The translations under genes were made by a program, and so were the position numbers. Positions 1 to 9,929 of a DNA stretch of 64,000 nucleotides are shown one piece after another; the stretch's first letter is position 1; each line of letters starts with the position of its first letter. Location of the stretch: the NCBI GenBank assembly GCA_018001695.1, contig JAGNHN010000007.1, positions 1 through 64,000 on the forward strand. The letters run 5' to 3'. Source of the stretch: Lentimicrobiaceae bacterium. GTDB taxonomy: Bacteria; Bacteroidota; Bacteroidia; Bacteroidales; JAGNHN01. The notes under the pieces are model-generated. The model did no database searches. It had not been told where the DNA came from and was given only the letters and a program-made list of their open reading frames with translations.

Positions 1-47
1 CTTCCAGATTTGTTCAACTTGGTGCGAACGAACATGTCTTATTATTT

Positions 48-106
48 CGGGACACCCAAAAATAATAAATACATGCTGATTTACAATGATTTACATGGGT
101 GTCTCG
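48..106. repeat. Imperfect inverted repeat, 11-bp arms
   Basis: The arm cgggacaccca (48-58) is mirrored by tgggtgtctcg (96-106) with a single mismatch that could pair as G-U in RNA. The loop is 37 nt and AT-rich. The right arm contains the GTG proposed as the start of the small ORF that follows. It could be a hairpin controlling that ORF or the remnant of a recombination site; nothing in the sequence decides between these. Confidence 0.4.
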
Positions 107-284
107 AAAAAGTGCGGAAAACAGGAAGTTATTATTATATCTGGTCATCATCCTGATATACGCCCTGTTGGTAAACCAGGCAGATGCCATTCCATTTATG
201 CTTACATTTCTGGTCATCTACCTGGCCTTCACGGCCTTTGAGGTGTTTCAGATGCTGAAGACTGTCAAAAGCAGGTCCCTATAG
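99..284 (+). CDS. Small two-helix membrane protein (hypothetical)
   Basis: This 61-residue ORF is not recognised as a known family. A basic N-terminus (MSRKSAENRK) is followed by two hydrophobic segments, about residues 11-27 and 31-52, and a basic tail ending KTVKSRSL, as in small integral membrane proteins. The only usable start is a GTG at 99, since a stop codon lies just upstream at 87-89. The end overlaps the convergent epimerase gene by 6 nt. Two other forward frames are also open across its first half, so the assignment rests mainly on the clear membrane pattern. It could be spurious. Confidence 0.4.
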   Translation: MSRKSAENRKLLLYLVIILIYALLVNQADAIPFMLTFLVIYLAFTAFEVFQMLKTVKSRSL

Positions 285-1166
285 GTGAGACAGTGTTTTT
301 TTCTTTTTGATGATCGCTTCCAGCGCTAATTGTAAAGTTGGGTAAAGGAAGCTGAAACCGGCCTGCTGCAAGGTAGCCGGAAAAGCATGCTGGCCTTTCA
401 GAAGGCTGTCGGCACCCTTTCCAAAGATCAGTCTGAGTGCGAAAGAAGGAACGGGAATCAAGGCTGGTCTCTTCAGTACCCTTGCCAGCTGATTTGTAAA
501 AGTGCGGTTATCCGACACCTCAGGTGCGGTAAAATTCACAGGCCCCTTGATTTCAGGGCTTTGCAGAAGGAATTCGACAGCCCGGAGCAGGTCTTGTATA
601 TGGATCCAGGCAAAAGCCTGCCGGCCAGAACCCAGTCGGCCACCTAATCCCATTCTGAACAGCGGCAACAACTTTGCCAGGGCGCCCTGTCCGGAATCCA
701 GTACAATGCCAAACCGCAGAAAAATCACCCGGGTAAGTACATCCAGCGTCGAGGCCTCTTTCTCCCAATCCAGACAAACCTCAGCCAGAAAATCGCTGGC
801 ATAAGATTGGGAAGTTTCATCGTGTTCCCCTTGATCTGCATATATTCCAATCGCCGAGGCATTTAAAAACGCAATAGGAGGTTGTTTCATGGCCCTTACA
901 GCGCCCGCCAGCATACGTGTCGTATCTATGCGGCTGCTGTAGATTTTCCGCTTGTTGGCGGGGGTCCATCTCCGGATAATGGATTCACCTGCGAGGTTTA
1001 TGATAATGTCAGCCCCCTCCATGCGTTCTGCCAGCAGGTCCGTTCCAAGGGTTAACTCCCTGCGGCCAACCGGAATGACCTGATAACCCTTCTCCTCGAA
1101 ATATCTTCGGAGATGGCTTCCGATAAATCCTCCTGCCCCACAAATGACCATACTTTTTCCATTCAT
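279..1166 (-). CDS. TIGR01777-type NAD(P)-dependent epimerase/SDR (YfcH-like)
   Basis: This is a member of the extended short-chain dehydrogenase superfamily, in the group annotated as TIGR01777 or YfcH-like sugar epimerase. The Rossmann motif GAGGFIGSHL lies at the N-terminus, followed by the strand INLAGESI and the family's characteristic RIDTTR segment. The C-terminal part carries the family-typical VNFTAPEV and PSFALRLIFG stretches. The start chosen is the internal ATG of MNGKSMVIC, giving 295 residues; an upstream ATG at 1199 would add 11 residues with no family support. The substrate of this family is not established. It is divergent from mutA. Confidence 0.85.
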   Translation of the reverse strand: MNGKSMVICGAGGFIGSHLRRYFEEKGYQVIPVGRRELTLGTDLLAERMEGADIIINLAGESIIRRWTPANKRKIYSSRIDTTRMLAGAVRAMKQPPIAFLNASAIGIYADQGEHDETSQSYASDFLAEVCLDWEKEASTLDVLTRVIFLRFGIVLDSGQGALAKLLPLFRMGLGGRLGSGRQAFAWIHIQDLLRAVEFLLQSPEIKGPVNFTAPEVSDNRTFTNQLARVLKRPALIPVPSFALRLIFGKGADSLLKGQHAFPATLQQAGFSFLYPTLQLALEAIIKKKKTLSHL

Positions 1167-1280
1167 ACTTATTAGTCTTATGGATATCTGATTTAACAAA
1201 GAACTGCCGAAAGGGTTGCAGACAACTTCCCTGAACCAAGGTCTGCTTCACCAAAGCTAATAAAGCTGTGGAAAAAATGG

Positions 1281-1288
1281 TAAATTTG
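1281..1288 (+). promoter_or_regulatory. Candidate -7 box (TAAATTTG) upstream of mutA
   Basis: TAAATTTG matches the Bacteroidota -7 consensus TAnnTTTG and lies 66 bp before the mutA ATG. No convincing TTTG -33 element is present at the usual ~20 bp spacing. No B12-box-like sequence was recognised in the 1200-1354 spacer. Confidence 0.4.
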
Positions 1289-1354
1289 CCTCCAGTGTTA
1301 GTTTGCTAACAATAGCCTCTAATATACAGACAATGAGGCATAAAGACTAGACTT

Positions 1355-3232
1355 ATGGATTCGTCAGAAAGCAGCAGAAAGCATTTGTTTGAAGCATTTC
1401 CACCCGTTCCAACGGAGGCGTGGGAAGAAAAGATCATGGAAGATCTGAAGGGAGCTGATTACGAAAAGAAACTGGTATGGAAAACCGCTGAAGGGTTGAG
1501 TTTAAGGCCGTACTACCGTCAGGAAGACCTGGCAGCACTTGGGCATCTCGACCATATGCCGGGTCAGTTTCCCTATGTTAGGGGTAAGGGCACAGAGAGC
1601 AACGACTGGCGAGTCCGTCAGGATATTCGCGTGACAGAGGTGAAATCTGCCAACGACAAGGCCCTGGACATTCTCATGAAGGGGATTGATTCACTGGGCT
1701 TTATCCTTGATGACAATCAGCAAGTCGACCATGCTTACCTGGATAACTTGCTGAAAAACATCTATGCACATAGCGTAGAGCTTAACTTCAGTTGCGGGCA
1801 GAAATCCATGGAAGTTGTGCGCATCATCCTTGAGCTGGTGAAAGCATACAACCGTGACCTGGATAAAATCCACGGCTCCGTCGACTTCGATCCGCTCTCC
1901 ACCCTGGTCCTGCATGGGAAATGGGAAGAGGATGAGGCCTCGGCTTTCGGGCATGCTGCGGAACTGATTGAAGCAGCAGGTCATCTCCCACATTTTCGTG
2001 TGGTGGGTGTCCATGCTTCCGTTTTCCATAATGCAGGCGCCGATACCGTGCAGGAACTTGCTTATGCCCTGGCCGCCGGGAATGAATACCTGGCGCGCAT
2101 TACCAGTCTGGGGATGAGCGTGACACGTGTGGCCCCCCGCATAGGTTTCAGTTTTGCAGCCGGTTCCAACTTTTTTGTGGAGATCGCCAAATACCGTGCA
2201 GCAAGGATGCTCTGGGCCAAAATTGTAAAGGCTTACGGGGGGGATGATGCATCTGCCAGGATGTATATCCATGTGACGACTTCTTTATGGAACAAGACGC
2301 TGTATGATCCTTATGTGAACATGCTGCGCACGACGACCGAAGCCATGTCAGCAGTCCTGGCGGGCATCGACAGTCTCAGCGTAGGCGCCTATGATTTACC
2401 GGCGGGTGAAGCAGGCGAATTCGGTGAACGCATTGCCCGAAATCAGCAGCTCCTGCTGAAGGAAGAGAGTTATCTGGATAAGGTGGTTGACCCTTCAGCA
2501 GGTTCTTATTTTATTGAGAAGCTCACCGATGAACTTGCCGCTGCCGCATGGGCACTGTTCCAGAAGACCGAAGCCGAGGGAGGATATTTGAAAGGGTTAT
2601 ACGCCGGAACCATCCAGGACGCGATTGCCGGGAGTGCGCGACAGCGTGATATGGAAATCGCGCAACGCAAGCTTACCTTGCTTGGGGTGAATCAATATCC
2701 CAACCCGCAGGAGAGCCTTGCTTCTTATCCTGTGGATGAGGAAAGTGGTATACAGGGGACGGAAATCAGACCATTAAAGGTTTACAGGGGTGCGGCGGCT
2801 TTTGAAAGACTGCGCTATGCGGTAGACAGGCATGTATCAGCAGGAGGAGCACGCCCTGCTGTATTCCTCCTCACATACGGCAACCTGGCTTTTCGCAAAG
2901 CCAGGGCCGGATTTGCCACCAATTTCTTTGGATGTGCCGGCTTCCGTATTATGGATAATCCCGGTTTTGCAGATATTGAGCAAGGAATAGAAGCAGCCCG
3001 TGCTTCCGGTGCGGCCTTCGTGGTCATTTGCTCCTCTGACGAAGAATATGCTGATAAGGCTCGGGTCATACAACAAAAGCTGGGAGCCCATGCCACGGTC
3101 ATTCTTGCCGGTTATCCCAAGGACCTGGTTACATCCCTGCAGGCCGCCGGGTTGACGGAGTTCATTCATGTGCGTTCCAATGTACTTGAATCCCTGCAGC
3201 ATTATGTCAGACTTGCTGGAATAAACGCATGA
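1355..3232 (+). CDS. mutA: Methylmalonyl-CoA mutase small (beta) subunit
   Basis: This is the non-catalytic subunit of the heterodimeric adenosylcobalamin-dependent mutase that interconverts succinyl-CoA and (R)-methylmalonyl-CoA. The 625-residue length is normal for the family. The TIM-barrel region (about 60-470) contains family-typical stretches such as [20 protein letters not shown] and [16 protein letters not shown]. The C-terminal flavodoxin-like domain (about 500-625) lacks the DxHxxG cobalamin motif, as expected for small subunits. It is followed after 25 bp by mutB, clearly an operon. Neither the MeaB/ArgK chaperone nor methylmalonyl-CoA epimerase is encoded nearby. Confidence 0.95.
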   Translation: MDSSESSRKHLFEAFPPVPTEAWEEKIMEDLKGADYEKKLVWKTAEGLSLRPYYRQEDLAALGHLDHMPGQFPYVRGKGTESNDWRVRQDIRVTEVKSANDKALDILMKGIDSLGFILDDNQQVDHAYLDNLLKNIYAHSVELNFSCGQKSMEVVRIILELVKAYNRDLDKIHGSVDFDPLSTLVLHGKWEEDEASAFGHAAELIEAAGHLPHFRVVGVHASVFHNAGADTVQELAYALAAGNEYLARITSLGMSVTRVAPRIGFSFAAGSNFFVEIAKYRAARMLWAKIVKAYGGDDASARMYIHVTTSLWNKTLYDPYVNMLRTTTEAMSAVLAGIDSLSVGAYDLPAGEAGEFGERIARNQQLLLKEESYLDKVVDPSAGSYFIEKLTDELAAAAWALFQKTEAEGGYLKGLYAGTIQDAIAGSARQRDMEIAQRKLTLLGVNQYPNPQESLASYPVDEESGIQGTEIRPLKVYRGAAAFERLRYAVDRHVSAGGARPAVFLLTYGNLAFRKARAGFATNFFGCAGFRIMDNPGFADIEQGIEAARASGAAFVVICSSDEEYADKARVIQQKLGAHATVILAGYPKDLVTSLQAAGLTEFIHVRSNVLESLQHYVRLAGINA

Positions 3233-3257
3233 TCATTCACCTCAGAAAGAAAGCATT

Positions 3258-5411
3258 ATGAGACCAGATTTTCAACATATCGACTATCGTACTCCCTCGA
3301 ACACCGAATCATCGCAAAAGGGAATCGAAATAGCCGCACCCAGGGAAACATGGCTAAGTCCTGAACGCATCCCCGTTCATAACTACTATACCCCTGAGGT
3401 ACTGCAAGGTATGCCGCATTTGGAATACGCAGCAGGACTTCCGCCCTTTTTGCGCGGACCATATTCCACCATGTATGTGATGCAGCCCTGGACCATCCGT
3501 CAGTATGCCGGTTTTTCAACGGCAGAGGAGTCGAATGCTTTTTACCGCCGGAACCTCGCTGCAGGGCAAAAAGGATTATCTGTGGCTTTTGACCTGGCAA
3601 CTCACAGGGGTTATGACAGCGACCATGAGCGGGTGGTGGGTGATGTGGGTAAAGCCGGTGTCGCCGTTGACTCCATCCTCGACATGAAAATCCTGTTTGA
3701 CCAGATCCCATTGGATAAGATGTCGGTCTCGATGACAATGAATGGCGCTGTCCTTCCCGTCATGGCATTCTACATTGTAGCCGGTCTTGAGCAGGGTGTA
3801 AGGCTGGAACAGCTCAGCGGCACCATCCAGAACGATATTCTGAAGGAGTTCATGGTTCGCAACACCTATATTTATCCGCCACTTCCATCGATGCGCATCA
3901 TTGCAGACATCTTCAGGTATACCTCCCAGCATATGCCCAAGTTCAATTCCATCAGCATCAGTGGGTATCATATGCAGGAAGCAGGTGCCACAGCCGATAT
4001 CGAGCTGGCTTACACCCTGGCCGACGGGCTGGAATACCTACGCACCGGTGTGGCCTCCGGATTGGATATTGATGCGTTTGCTCCCCGCCTGAGTTTCTTC
4101 TGGGGAATCGGGATGAATTACTTCATGGAAATCGCCAAAATGCGGGCAGCCAGGATGTTGTGGGCCAAAATCGTCAAAGGCTTTAATCCCCGCAACCCAA
4201 AATCGATGGCTTTGCGAACCCATTCGCAGACATCAGGCTGGAGTCTGACCGAGCAGGATCCTTTTAATAATGTCGGGCGTACCTGTATCGAAGCCCTTGC
4301 TGCTGCGCTTGGACATACGCAGTCGCTGCACACCAATGCATTGGATGAAGCCATTGCATTGCCGACGGATTTCTCTGCACGCATTGCGCGTAATACGCAG
4401 ATTTACCTGCAGGAGGAAACACAGATCTGCAGGTCTGTAGATCCCTGGGCTGGATCCTATTATGTTGAATATCTGACCGACCAGCTTGCAAGGCGTGCCT
4501 GGGAACTGATTGAAGAGGTGGAAGCACTGGGTGGCATGGCCAAGGCCATTGAAACCGGTGTTCCCAAGATGCGTATCGAAGAAGCGGCAGCCCGGAAGCA
4601 GGCCCGTATTGATGCCAACAAGGACACCATCGTAGGGGTGAACAAATACCGCCTGGAAAAGGAAGACCCGATTGAGACACTGGAAGTTGACAATACAGCG
4701 GTGAGGGAAGCCCAGCTGAACCGTTTGAAAGCCCTGCGCGCTGGCAGGAATGAAGCAGAGGTGCAGGAAGCCCTTGAAGCCATCACCGAAGCATGCCGCA
4801 GCGGAGAAGGCAACTTACTGGAGTTGTCCATTGAAGCAGCCCGCAGGCGCGCTTCCCTGGGAGAGATTTCATTCGCCTGTGAAAAAGTATTCGGGAGGTA
4901 CAAAGCTGTGATACGATCCATCTCTGGTATCTATTCCTCTGAATCCAAGGATGACGATACATTCCGCAAGGCCTGTTCATTGGCCGACAAGTTTGCTGAA
5001 CTCGAAGGCCGGCGTCCCCGTATCATGATTGCCAAGATGGGGCAGGACGGCCATGACCGTGGCGCCAAGGTTGTAGCTACAGGCTATGCCGACATTGGAT
5101 TTGATGTTGATATCGGTCCCCTGTTCCAGACCCCGGCCGAAGCCGCCCGTCAGGCTGTGGAAAACGATGTGCATATTCTGGGGGTATCGAGTCTGGCAGC
5201 AGGACATAAAACCCTGGTTCCCCAGGTGATCGAAGAACTGCGCAAACTGGGCAGGGAAGACATCATGGTTATTGTTGGTGGGGTTATTCCTCCTCAGGAT
5301 TATGCCTTCCTTTACGAGCATGGTGTGGTGGCTGTGTTTGGCCCCGGCACCGTGATCTCCGAAGCGGGAATACGTATCCTGGAGATACTGCTGGATGCAC
5401 ACAAAGAATAA
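3258..5411 (+). CDS. mutB: Methylmalonyl-CoA mutase large (alpha) subunit
   Basis: This is the catalytic, cobalamin-binding subunit of methylmalonyl-CoA mutase (717 residues, full length). The N-terminal substrate-binding TIM barrel includes [17 protein letters not shown] and [16 protein letters not shown]. The C-terminal B12-binding domain carries [10 protein letters not shown] with Asp597, His599 and Gly602, the base-off/His-on lower-ligand motif. With mutA it supports either propionate formation from succinate or propionate assimilation; direction cannot be read from sequence. A strong terminator follows 22 bp after the stop, so mutAB appears to be a two-gene transcript. Confidence 0.97.
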   Translation: MRPDFQHIDYRTPSNTESSQKGIEIAAPRETWLSPERIPVHNYYTPEVLQGMPHLEYAAGLPPFLRGPYSTMYVMQPWTIRQYAGFSTAEESNAFYRRNLAAGQKGLSVAFDLATHRGYDSDHERVVGDVGKAGVAVDSILDMKILFDQIPLDKMSVSMTMNGAVLPVMAFYIVAGLEQGVRLEQLSGTIQNDILKEFMVRNTYIYPPLPSMRIIADIFRYTSQHMPKFNSISISGYHMQEAGATADIELAYTLADGLEYLRTGVASGLDIDAFAPRLSFFWGIGMNYFMEIAKMRAARMLWAKIVKGFNPRNPKSMALRTHSQTSGWSLTEQDPFNNVGRTCIEALAAALGHTQSLHTNALDEAIALPTDFSARIARNTQIYLQEETQICRSVDPWAGSYYVEYLTDQLARRAWELIEEVEALGGMAKAIETGVPKMRIEEAAARKQARIDANKDTIVGVNKYRLEKEDPIETLEVDNTAVREAQLNRLKALRAGRNEAEVQEALEAITEACRSGEGNLLELSIEAARRRASLGEISFACEKVFGRYKAVIRSISGIYSSESKDDDTFRKACSLADKFAELEGRRPRIMIAKMGQDGHDRGAKVVATGYADIGFDVDIGPLFQTPAEAARQAVENDVHILGVSSLAAGHKTLVPQVIEELRKLGREDIMVIVGGVIPPQDYAFLYEHGVVAVFGPGTVISEAGIRILEILLDAHKE

Positions 5412-5433
5412 AGTTGGATTGAAGCCAAAACAC

Positions 5434-5460
5434 AAGAGGCCGGGAAATTCCCGGCCTCTT
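5434..5460. terminator. Bidirectional intrinsic terminator between mutB and gpmA
   Basis: A perfect 13-bp inverted repeat (aagaggccgggaa / ttcccggcctctt) with a nearly closed loop lies 22 bp after mutB and 25 bp after the convergent gpmA stop. T-rich sequence follows on both strands, so it can end both transcripts. Confidence 0.85.
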
Positions 5461-5485
5461 TGCTTATGCTGTAATGAATTTCGGC

Positions 5486-6232
5486 CTATTTTCCCTTGGC
5501 CTGATTGGCGACCTGGTCCATAAGTTTTTTGATTTCTTCCGGGTCTCCCAGAAAGAAATCCCTGACCAGTTTCATATCCCCGTCAAACTCAAAAACATAG
5601 GGAATCCCTGTTGGGATATTGAAGGCTATGATGGCTTCTTCGCTCATGTTTTTGAGGTATTTGACGATCCCCCTGAGGCTGTTGCCATGCGCGGCGATCA
5701 GGATTTGTCCGTGATGCCTGAGGCTGGGCTCCAGCTCTTCCAGCCAATAGGGCACAATACGGTCGATGGTATGCTTGAGTGCTTCGGTAGCCGGAATTTC
5801 CAATCTGGGCATCTCCTGGTACTTCCTGTCGTTCCGGGAACTGAGCGGATGGTCATCATCCAGGGCAGGGGGTGGAATATCATAACTGCGGCGCCATAGC
5901 AGGACCTGCTCATCACCGTATTTGGCAGCTGTCTCTGCTTTGTTCAGTCCCTGCAGCATGCCGTAGTGCTTTTCATTCAGCCGCCATGTCTTGAATTCCG
6001 GAATCCACAACAGGTCCATTTCCTCCAGCGTAAGGTGAAGGGTCTTTATGGCCCGCTTCAGATAAGAAGTATAGGCTACCCTGGGCTCATACCCTTCTTT
6101 CTTCAGGATACGTCCGGCTTCCTTTGCTTCCTCCATTCCTTTCTCTGAAAGATCCACATCGGTCCAACCTGTGAACCTGTTGGCCTTATTCCATTCACTC
6201 TCTCCATGACGGAGTAAAATCAATTGATACAT
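5486..6232 (-). CDS. gpmA: 2,3-bisphosphoglycerate-dependent phosphoglycerate mutase
   Basis: This glycolytic enzyme interconverts 3- and 2-phosphoglycerate. The histidine-phosphatase motif LLRHGESEWN near the N-terminus carries the phospho-accepting histidine (His9), followed by NRFTGWTDVDLSEKG. The second catalytic histidine lies in AAHGNSLRGIVKYL, and the C-terminal NIPTGIPYVFEFD is family-typical. I chose the ATG giving MYQLILL (248 residues) over one three codons upstream because it fits the usual N-terminus. It lies 48 bp downstream of lgt on the same strand and ends at the shared terminator. Confidence 0.95.
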   Translation of the reverse strand: MYQLILLRHGESEWNKANRFTGWTDVDLSEKGMEEAKEAGRILKKEGYEPRVAYTSYLKRAIKTLHLTLEEMDLLWIPEFKTWRLNEKHYGMLQGLNKAETAAKYGDEQVLLWRRSYDIPPPALDDDHPLSSRNDRKYQEMPRLEIPATEALKHTIDRIVPYWLEELEPSLRHHGQILIAAHGNSLRGIVKYLKNMSEEAIIAFNIPTGIPYVFEFDGDMKLVRDFFLGDPEEIKKLMDQVANQAKGK

Positions 6233-6280
6233 CGCTATCAACGTTTACAGATTTCTATTACTATGTTATCATTCTAAATT

Positions 6281-7087
6281 TTACTTCTTAGGCTTTGCCA
6301 ACTTCAACCTACTGTGGCAGCGGTACAAGATATACACACCGAGGAGGACAAAAGGCAGACTCAGCCATTGGCCCATATTGAGTGACATGGTCGTTTCAAA
6401 CTCAACCTGAGGCTCTTTGATAAATTCAATCGCAAAGCGGAAGGCAAAAACAAGGATAAGGAACCAGCCCAGCAGGCTGCCTTCAGGTGTTGCTGCTTTC
6501 TTTTTCCAATATGCGAAGTACAGGTAGAGGAAAATAAGCAGATAAGCAATCGCTTCATATATTTGTGTAGGATGCTTAGGTACCATTTCTCCATTGCGTT
6601 CGAAGATGAATCCCCAGGGCAGGCTGGTCTGTATGCCGTAAATTTCGGAATTCATGAGGTTACCTAGCCGGATCAGCGCTCCTGCCAGGGCAACAGTGAT
6701 GACGATACGGTCGAGAACCCAGAAATAGCTCATTCCGCTTTTCTTCTGAAACAGCCACAAGGCCAGAAGTATCCCTATTGCAGCGCCATGGCTTGCCAGA
6801 CCACCTTCCCAAATCTGCAGGATTTCCAGTGGGTGCTTCAGGTAGTACTCGGGTTGGTAAAACAGGCAGTGCCCGAGACGGGCACCCAAGATGGTTGCGA
6901 TGATCATGTAAAGTGAAAGCCGGTCGAGCATTGACACGGGGATCCCTTCCGTGCGGAAGATACGCATCATGATCAGATAGCCAAAATAGAAGCCAAGGGC
7001 AAAAAGGAGTCCGTACCACCGCAGGGCAACGCTGCCGATGCGGAAGATCTCAGGATCAATGTTCCAGTGTATGTAGTTTATCAGCAT
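6281..7087 (-). CDS. lgt: Prolipoprotein diacylglyceryl transferase
   Basis: This inner-membrane enzyme transfers diacylglyceryl from phosphatidylglycerol to the lipobox cysteine of prolipoproteins. The 268-residue protein has about seven hydrophobic segments. It contains ALRWYGLLFALGF near the N-terminus, GGLASHGAAIG, and a variant of the Lgt signature, RLGNLMNSEIYG, followed by HPTQIYEA. It serves the lipoproteins encoded nearby (HmuY-like, DUF192, OmpA-like, M3 peptidase). It lies 58 bp downstream of the M28 peptidase gene and may be cotranscribed with it. Confidence 0.96.
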   Translation of the reverse strand: MLINYIHWNIDPEIFRIGSVALRWYGLLFALGFYFGYLIMMRIFRTEGIPVSMLDRLSLYMIIATILGARLGHCLFYQPEYYLKHPLEILQIWEGGLASHGAAIGILLALWLFQKKSGMSYFWVLDRIVITVALAGALIRLGNLMNSEIYGIQTSLPWGFIFERNGEMVPKHPTQIYEAIAYLLIFLYLYFAYWKKKAATPEGSLLGWFLILVFAFRFAIEFIKEPQVEFETTMSLNMGQWLSLPFVLLGVYILYRCHSRLKLAKPKK

Positions 7088-7145
7088 AGTGGGTCTGCTT
7101 AACGCAGGGCGAATGTACGGAAAATAATGCGAACGGGTGCCTGGC

Positions 7146-8933
7146 TCACAGCTGGATAATCAGTACCTGTTTCTTCCCTTCCCGTAAGACATCCACGGTA
7201 ATGGACTGCCCTTGTTCCAGGGCCTTGAGCCTGGCCATATAGTCATAGATGCTGCCAACCTGCTTCCCATCGATGGCCGTGATGAAGTCGCCTTTCTTCA
7301 TCCCACCCATCCCTGCCGGTCCTTCGGGCCGGACGGCATCAACCCGCAATCCGCCGGTACTGGTTCCGGCAAAATCGGGCATGATTCCAAGGGTTACCTT
7401 GTAACCCCTACCGTGGCGGGGTCTGGACTTAGGTCCTGATTCCTGGAAACTTAACTCCTGGTCTTTTTTCGTGACCACTGTGAGAAGATCGGCAGTAAAA
7501 CGCACCACATCTGCCATTCCTTGTATATCAATATGTTCAAGATCATCTTCCGGTGTGTGATAATCCTCATGGGCTCCGGTAGAAATGAAGTATACCGGAA
7601 TATTTCTGGCATAGAAAGAAGCATGGTCAGAAGCCCCAAATCCTTCCGGGCTCAGTGATAGTTCAAAGTGATGCTTTTCCTTAACCCCGGCAAGGATACC
7701 TTCTGATTCTTTGGCTGTTCCAGTTCCTCCGATCAGCAGGCTGCGATCATCCCGCAGGCGTCCTATCATATCGAAATTGATCATCGCCTGCACATGATCG
7801 AGCGCAACAACAGGATGATCCACGTAATAACGCGATCCCAGCAAACCCATTTCTTCAGCTCCAAAGGCCATGAAGAGAACACTTCGTTCCGGACGTTGCT
7901 GCCCGGCCATCAGGTAAGCCAGCTCAATCACACCAGCCACTCCGGATGCATTGTCGTCGGCACCGTTATGGACCGCCACGGTATCCGGTTTACGCGAGCC
8001 TGACCCAGGCCCACCCCAACCGAGGTGATCATAATGTGCACCCACAATGGTATGGGATAGTACAGAAAATGCGGTACTTCCCTGTAGCCATCCTGATACG
8101 TTGTATGTTGGTGTGCGGATCAGAATCACTTCGGTGCTGCCTGAAATCCGGTCTGTCAATTGGAATGATCCTGGCTGTTTTTTCTCCCGTATGCCTGATT
8201 CCAGTGTTTTCAGGTCATAACCCTCATCACTCAGAAGATAAGCGGCACTTTCACGTGTGATATGAAAGACAGGGATACCGGCATCGGCCGGGCTCTTGTC
8301 GAAATACATATCCATCAATCCATCTTTCTCCTGGAAAGCGGGGCCATTGACGAAGAGAACACCTGCGGCGCCTTTGTCTTTTGCGAGCAGGACCTTATCC
8401 CGCTCGCTTGAAAAAGGAGCAAAGGCACCGTTTGGGTTATCCTGTTCATGGCTGCCTCTGAGCAACAATACCCATTTGTCCTTCACGTCCAATTGTGCCC
8501 AGTCATTCCAATCGAGGGTGTCGTTTTTAACTTCAAAGCCATATCCTGCAAAGACCAATCCTCCCTTCACCTCTGATGCTGATCCTGAAAAGGATAGCGT
8601 GACAAAATCCTGACCATAAACCAATGCCCTGTCATTCAGAACAAGGTGGTTCTTATCACCGGGTGCGGCGTCTATCACCACATCGAAAGACCGCAATCCA
8701 AAGGGAGGATCAACATTCAATCCGGCCTTTTTAAACTGCTCCAGAATGTAGTTGACAGTAGCGATATCGCCAGGGGTTCCCGGTTTCCTGCCCTCCAGTT
8801 CATCTGAAGCCAGGAAGCCAAGCATTTGTTTCAGTCTTAGTTCATCAACTCCCTGAGCCAGGGAGGTTACCGCAAAAAGTGTGTAGATAAGCGCCGTCAA
8901 AAGCGCCGTATAGATGCTCTTCTTCATCATCAT
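7146..8933 (-). CDS. Secreted M28 metallopeptidase with PA and PDZ domains
   Basis: This is a predicted exported zinc aminopeptidase of family M28 (595 residues). A signal peptide ends near SLAQG. A PA-like insert lies at about 100-260. The M28 catalytic core follows with metal ligands in HYDHLGWGG, NGADDNASGV, FGAEEMGLLGS, MINFDMIGR and HEDYHTPEDD. The C-terminal ~90 residues form a PDZ domain (GPAGMGGMKKGDFITAIDGK). The start overlaps the stop of the HmuY-like lipoprotein gene by ATGA, so it is translationally coupled to the TonB/HmuY operon. A role in degrading proteins to release the operon's ligand is my inference. Confidence 0.9.
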   Translation of the reverse strand: MMMKKSIYTALLTALIYTLFAVTSLAQGVDELRLKQMLGFLASDELEGRKPGTPGDIATVNYILEQFKKAGLNVDPPFGLRSFDVVIDAAPGDKNHLVLNDRALVYGQDFVTLSFSGSASEVKGGLVFAGYGFEVKNDTLDWNDWAQLDVKDKWVLLLRGSHEQDNPNGAFAPFSSERDKVLLAKDKGAAGVLFVNGPAFQEKDGLMDMYFDKSPADAGIPVFHITRESAAYLLSDEGYDLKTLESGIREKKQPGSFQLTDRISGSTEVILIRTPTYNVSGWLQGSTAFSVLSHTIVGAHYDHLGWGGPGSGSRKPDTVAVHNGADDNASGVAGVIELAYLMAGQQRPERSVLFMAFGAEEMGLLGSRYYVDHPVVALDHVQAMINFDMIGRLRDDRSLLIGGTGTAKESEGILAGVKEKHHFELSLSPEGFGASDHASFYARNIPVYFISTGAHEDYHTPEDDLEHIDIQGMADVVRFTADLLTVVTKKDQELSFQESGPKSRPRHGRGYKVTLGIMPDFAGTSTGGLRVDAVRPEGPAGMGGMKKGDFITAIDGKQVGSIYDYMARLKALEQGQSITVDVLREGKKQVLIIQL

Positions 8934-9928
8934 AATCTTTGATATTCTATAGTTGGATATCCTTTTTCACCCATGTTATTATAAAAACCGATAAACCTCA
9001 GTTTGAAGAGTTCACCGTCGACAGTCCTAACGACATACGTCAATTCAGGATCCACCGAATAACTGGCTGCATTAAAATCGTAGTATTTCCAATCGTACCC
9101 GATGGCATCAGCCTTATCTTCAAAAGAGAAACCTTGTGCGATGTCATAATTGATTTCGGCGAAGGTATGACCCTGAACCCTTACTGCTGCAGCACCCGCA
9201 AAGCGATTTGTCAGCACACCGGTCACGAGGTATGGATAAGGCGTTCCATCAAGGGTATAAAGCAAGGTTGTGTATTGGGTAAACCACAAGTCCCATGCTG
9301 AGGAAGCAGGCCTAACACCTGTTTCAACCTTATGATTTCTAAGCGAATAACAGATAATATCCCGGTCAGATTCCTTTGGAATAGTTGCGGTCATCTCATC
9401 TGAGCCATCTAGCCTTGCATAGCGTATTGTATAGCTTGTCCGGCTCCATCCTGAAATTTGCAGCTTCCTGAATCCAAGCATATTACCCATGGCATCAAAG
9501 CCAAGGTCCAGCACATAGACAAGTTGTTTAGGCACGGTATCCTGACCAATGACGGTATACCATGGTCCAAAGGCAGTAGAATCCGGATTACCACTGGAGG
9601 TGTCGAAATTCCATACAAGTCCGCTTGTATCTTTCACCGATTCAAAGGCTGGGTTCCCGCTCAGGGCTGCTTGCATAAAACGCGTGGTATTGAGATAGAT
9701 ACGCCATCCAGCCGGTCCAGGCTCAAACCCCAGATCCCAGTTGAGCTTGCCAGCGGTCAGCACATCTTTTTCCGGGCCAAGGTCAAAGAACACATGATTG
9801 GCATAGTTCTTCGTCATGGCGATCATGGCTGTCTCAACGTCACCAGGTTCATGCGGCAGTACCGCTTCATCCTCCTCAAAACAGGAAGTCAGCAGCAGTG
9901 GTATGAATAACCAAAAAATCCTTCTCAT
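8930..9928 (-). CDS. HmuY-like heme-binding family lipoprotein
   Basis: This 332-residue outer-membrane lipoprotein candidate has a lipobox (LLLTSC) ending a short signal peptide in MRRIFWLFIPLLLTSC. The HmuY-type signature of repeated WDL/WDxxF strands is visible: KLNWDLGFEPG, SSAWDLWFTQYTT and GYDWKYYDF, ending with TYVVRTVDGELFKLRFIGFY. The start at 9928 is chosen because it places the lipoprotein signal at the N-terminus, one nucleotide after the receptor stop; an upstream ATG at 10027 lacks a signal. HmuY proteins present heme to a TonB receptor. The ligand here is unproven, because heme-coordinating residues cannot be identified confidently. Confidence 0.85.
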   Translation of the reverse strand: MRRIFWLFIPLLLTSCFEEDEAVLPHEPGDVETAMIAMTKNYANHVFFDLGPEKDVLTAGKLNWDLGFEPGPAGWRIYLNTTRFMQAALSGNPAFESVKDTSGLVWNFDTSSGNPDSTAFGPWYTVIGQDTVPKQLVYVLDLGFDAMGNMLGFRKLQISGWSRTSYTIRYARLDGSDEMTATIPKESDRDIICYSLRNHKVETGVRPASSAWDLWFTQYTTLLYTLDGTPYPYLVTGVLTNRFAGAAAVRVQGHTFAEINYDIAQGFSFEDKADAIGYDWKYYDFNAASYSVDPELTYVVRTVDGELFKLRFIGFYNNMGEKGYPTIEYQRL

Positions 9929-9929
9929 G

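Noticed and set aside
1-156. Open reading frame running in from the left edge, ending with TGA at 154-156
   Set aside because: It could be the 3' end of a gene cut by the window, but three forward frames are open here and its peptide shows no family motif. The overlapping frame with two membrane segments is the better candidate.
1200-1354. Cobalamin riboswitch upstream of mutAB
   Set aside because: The spacer is only 155 bp and lacks a recognisable B12 box; no suitable fold could be seen.
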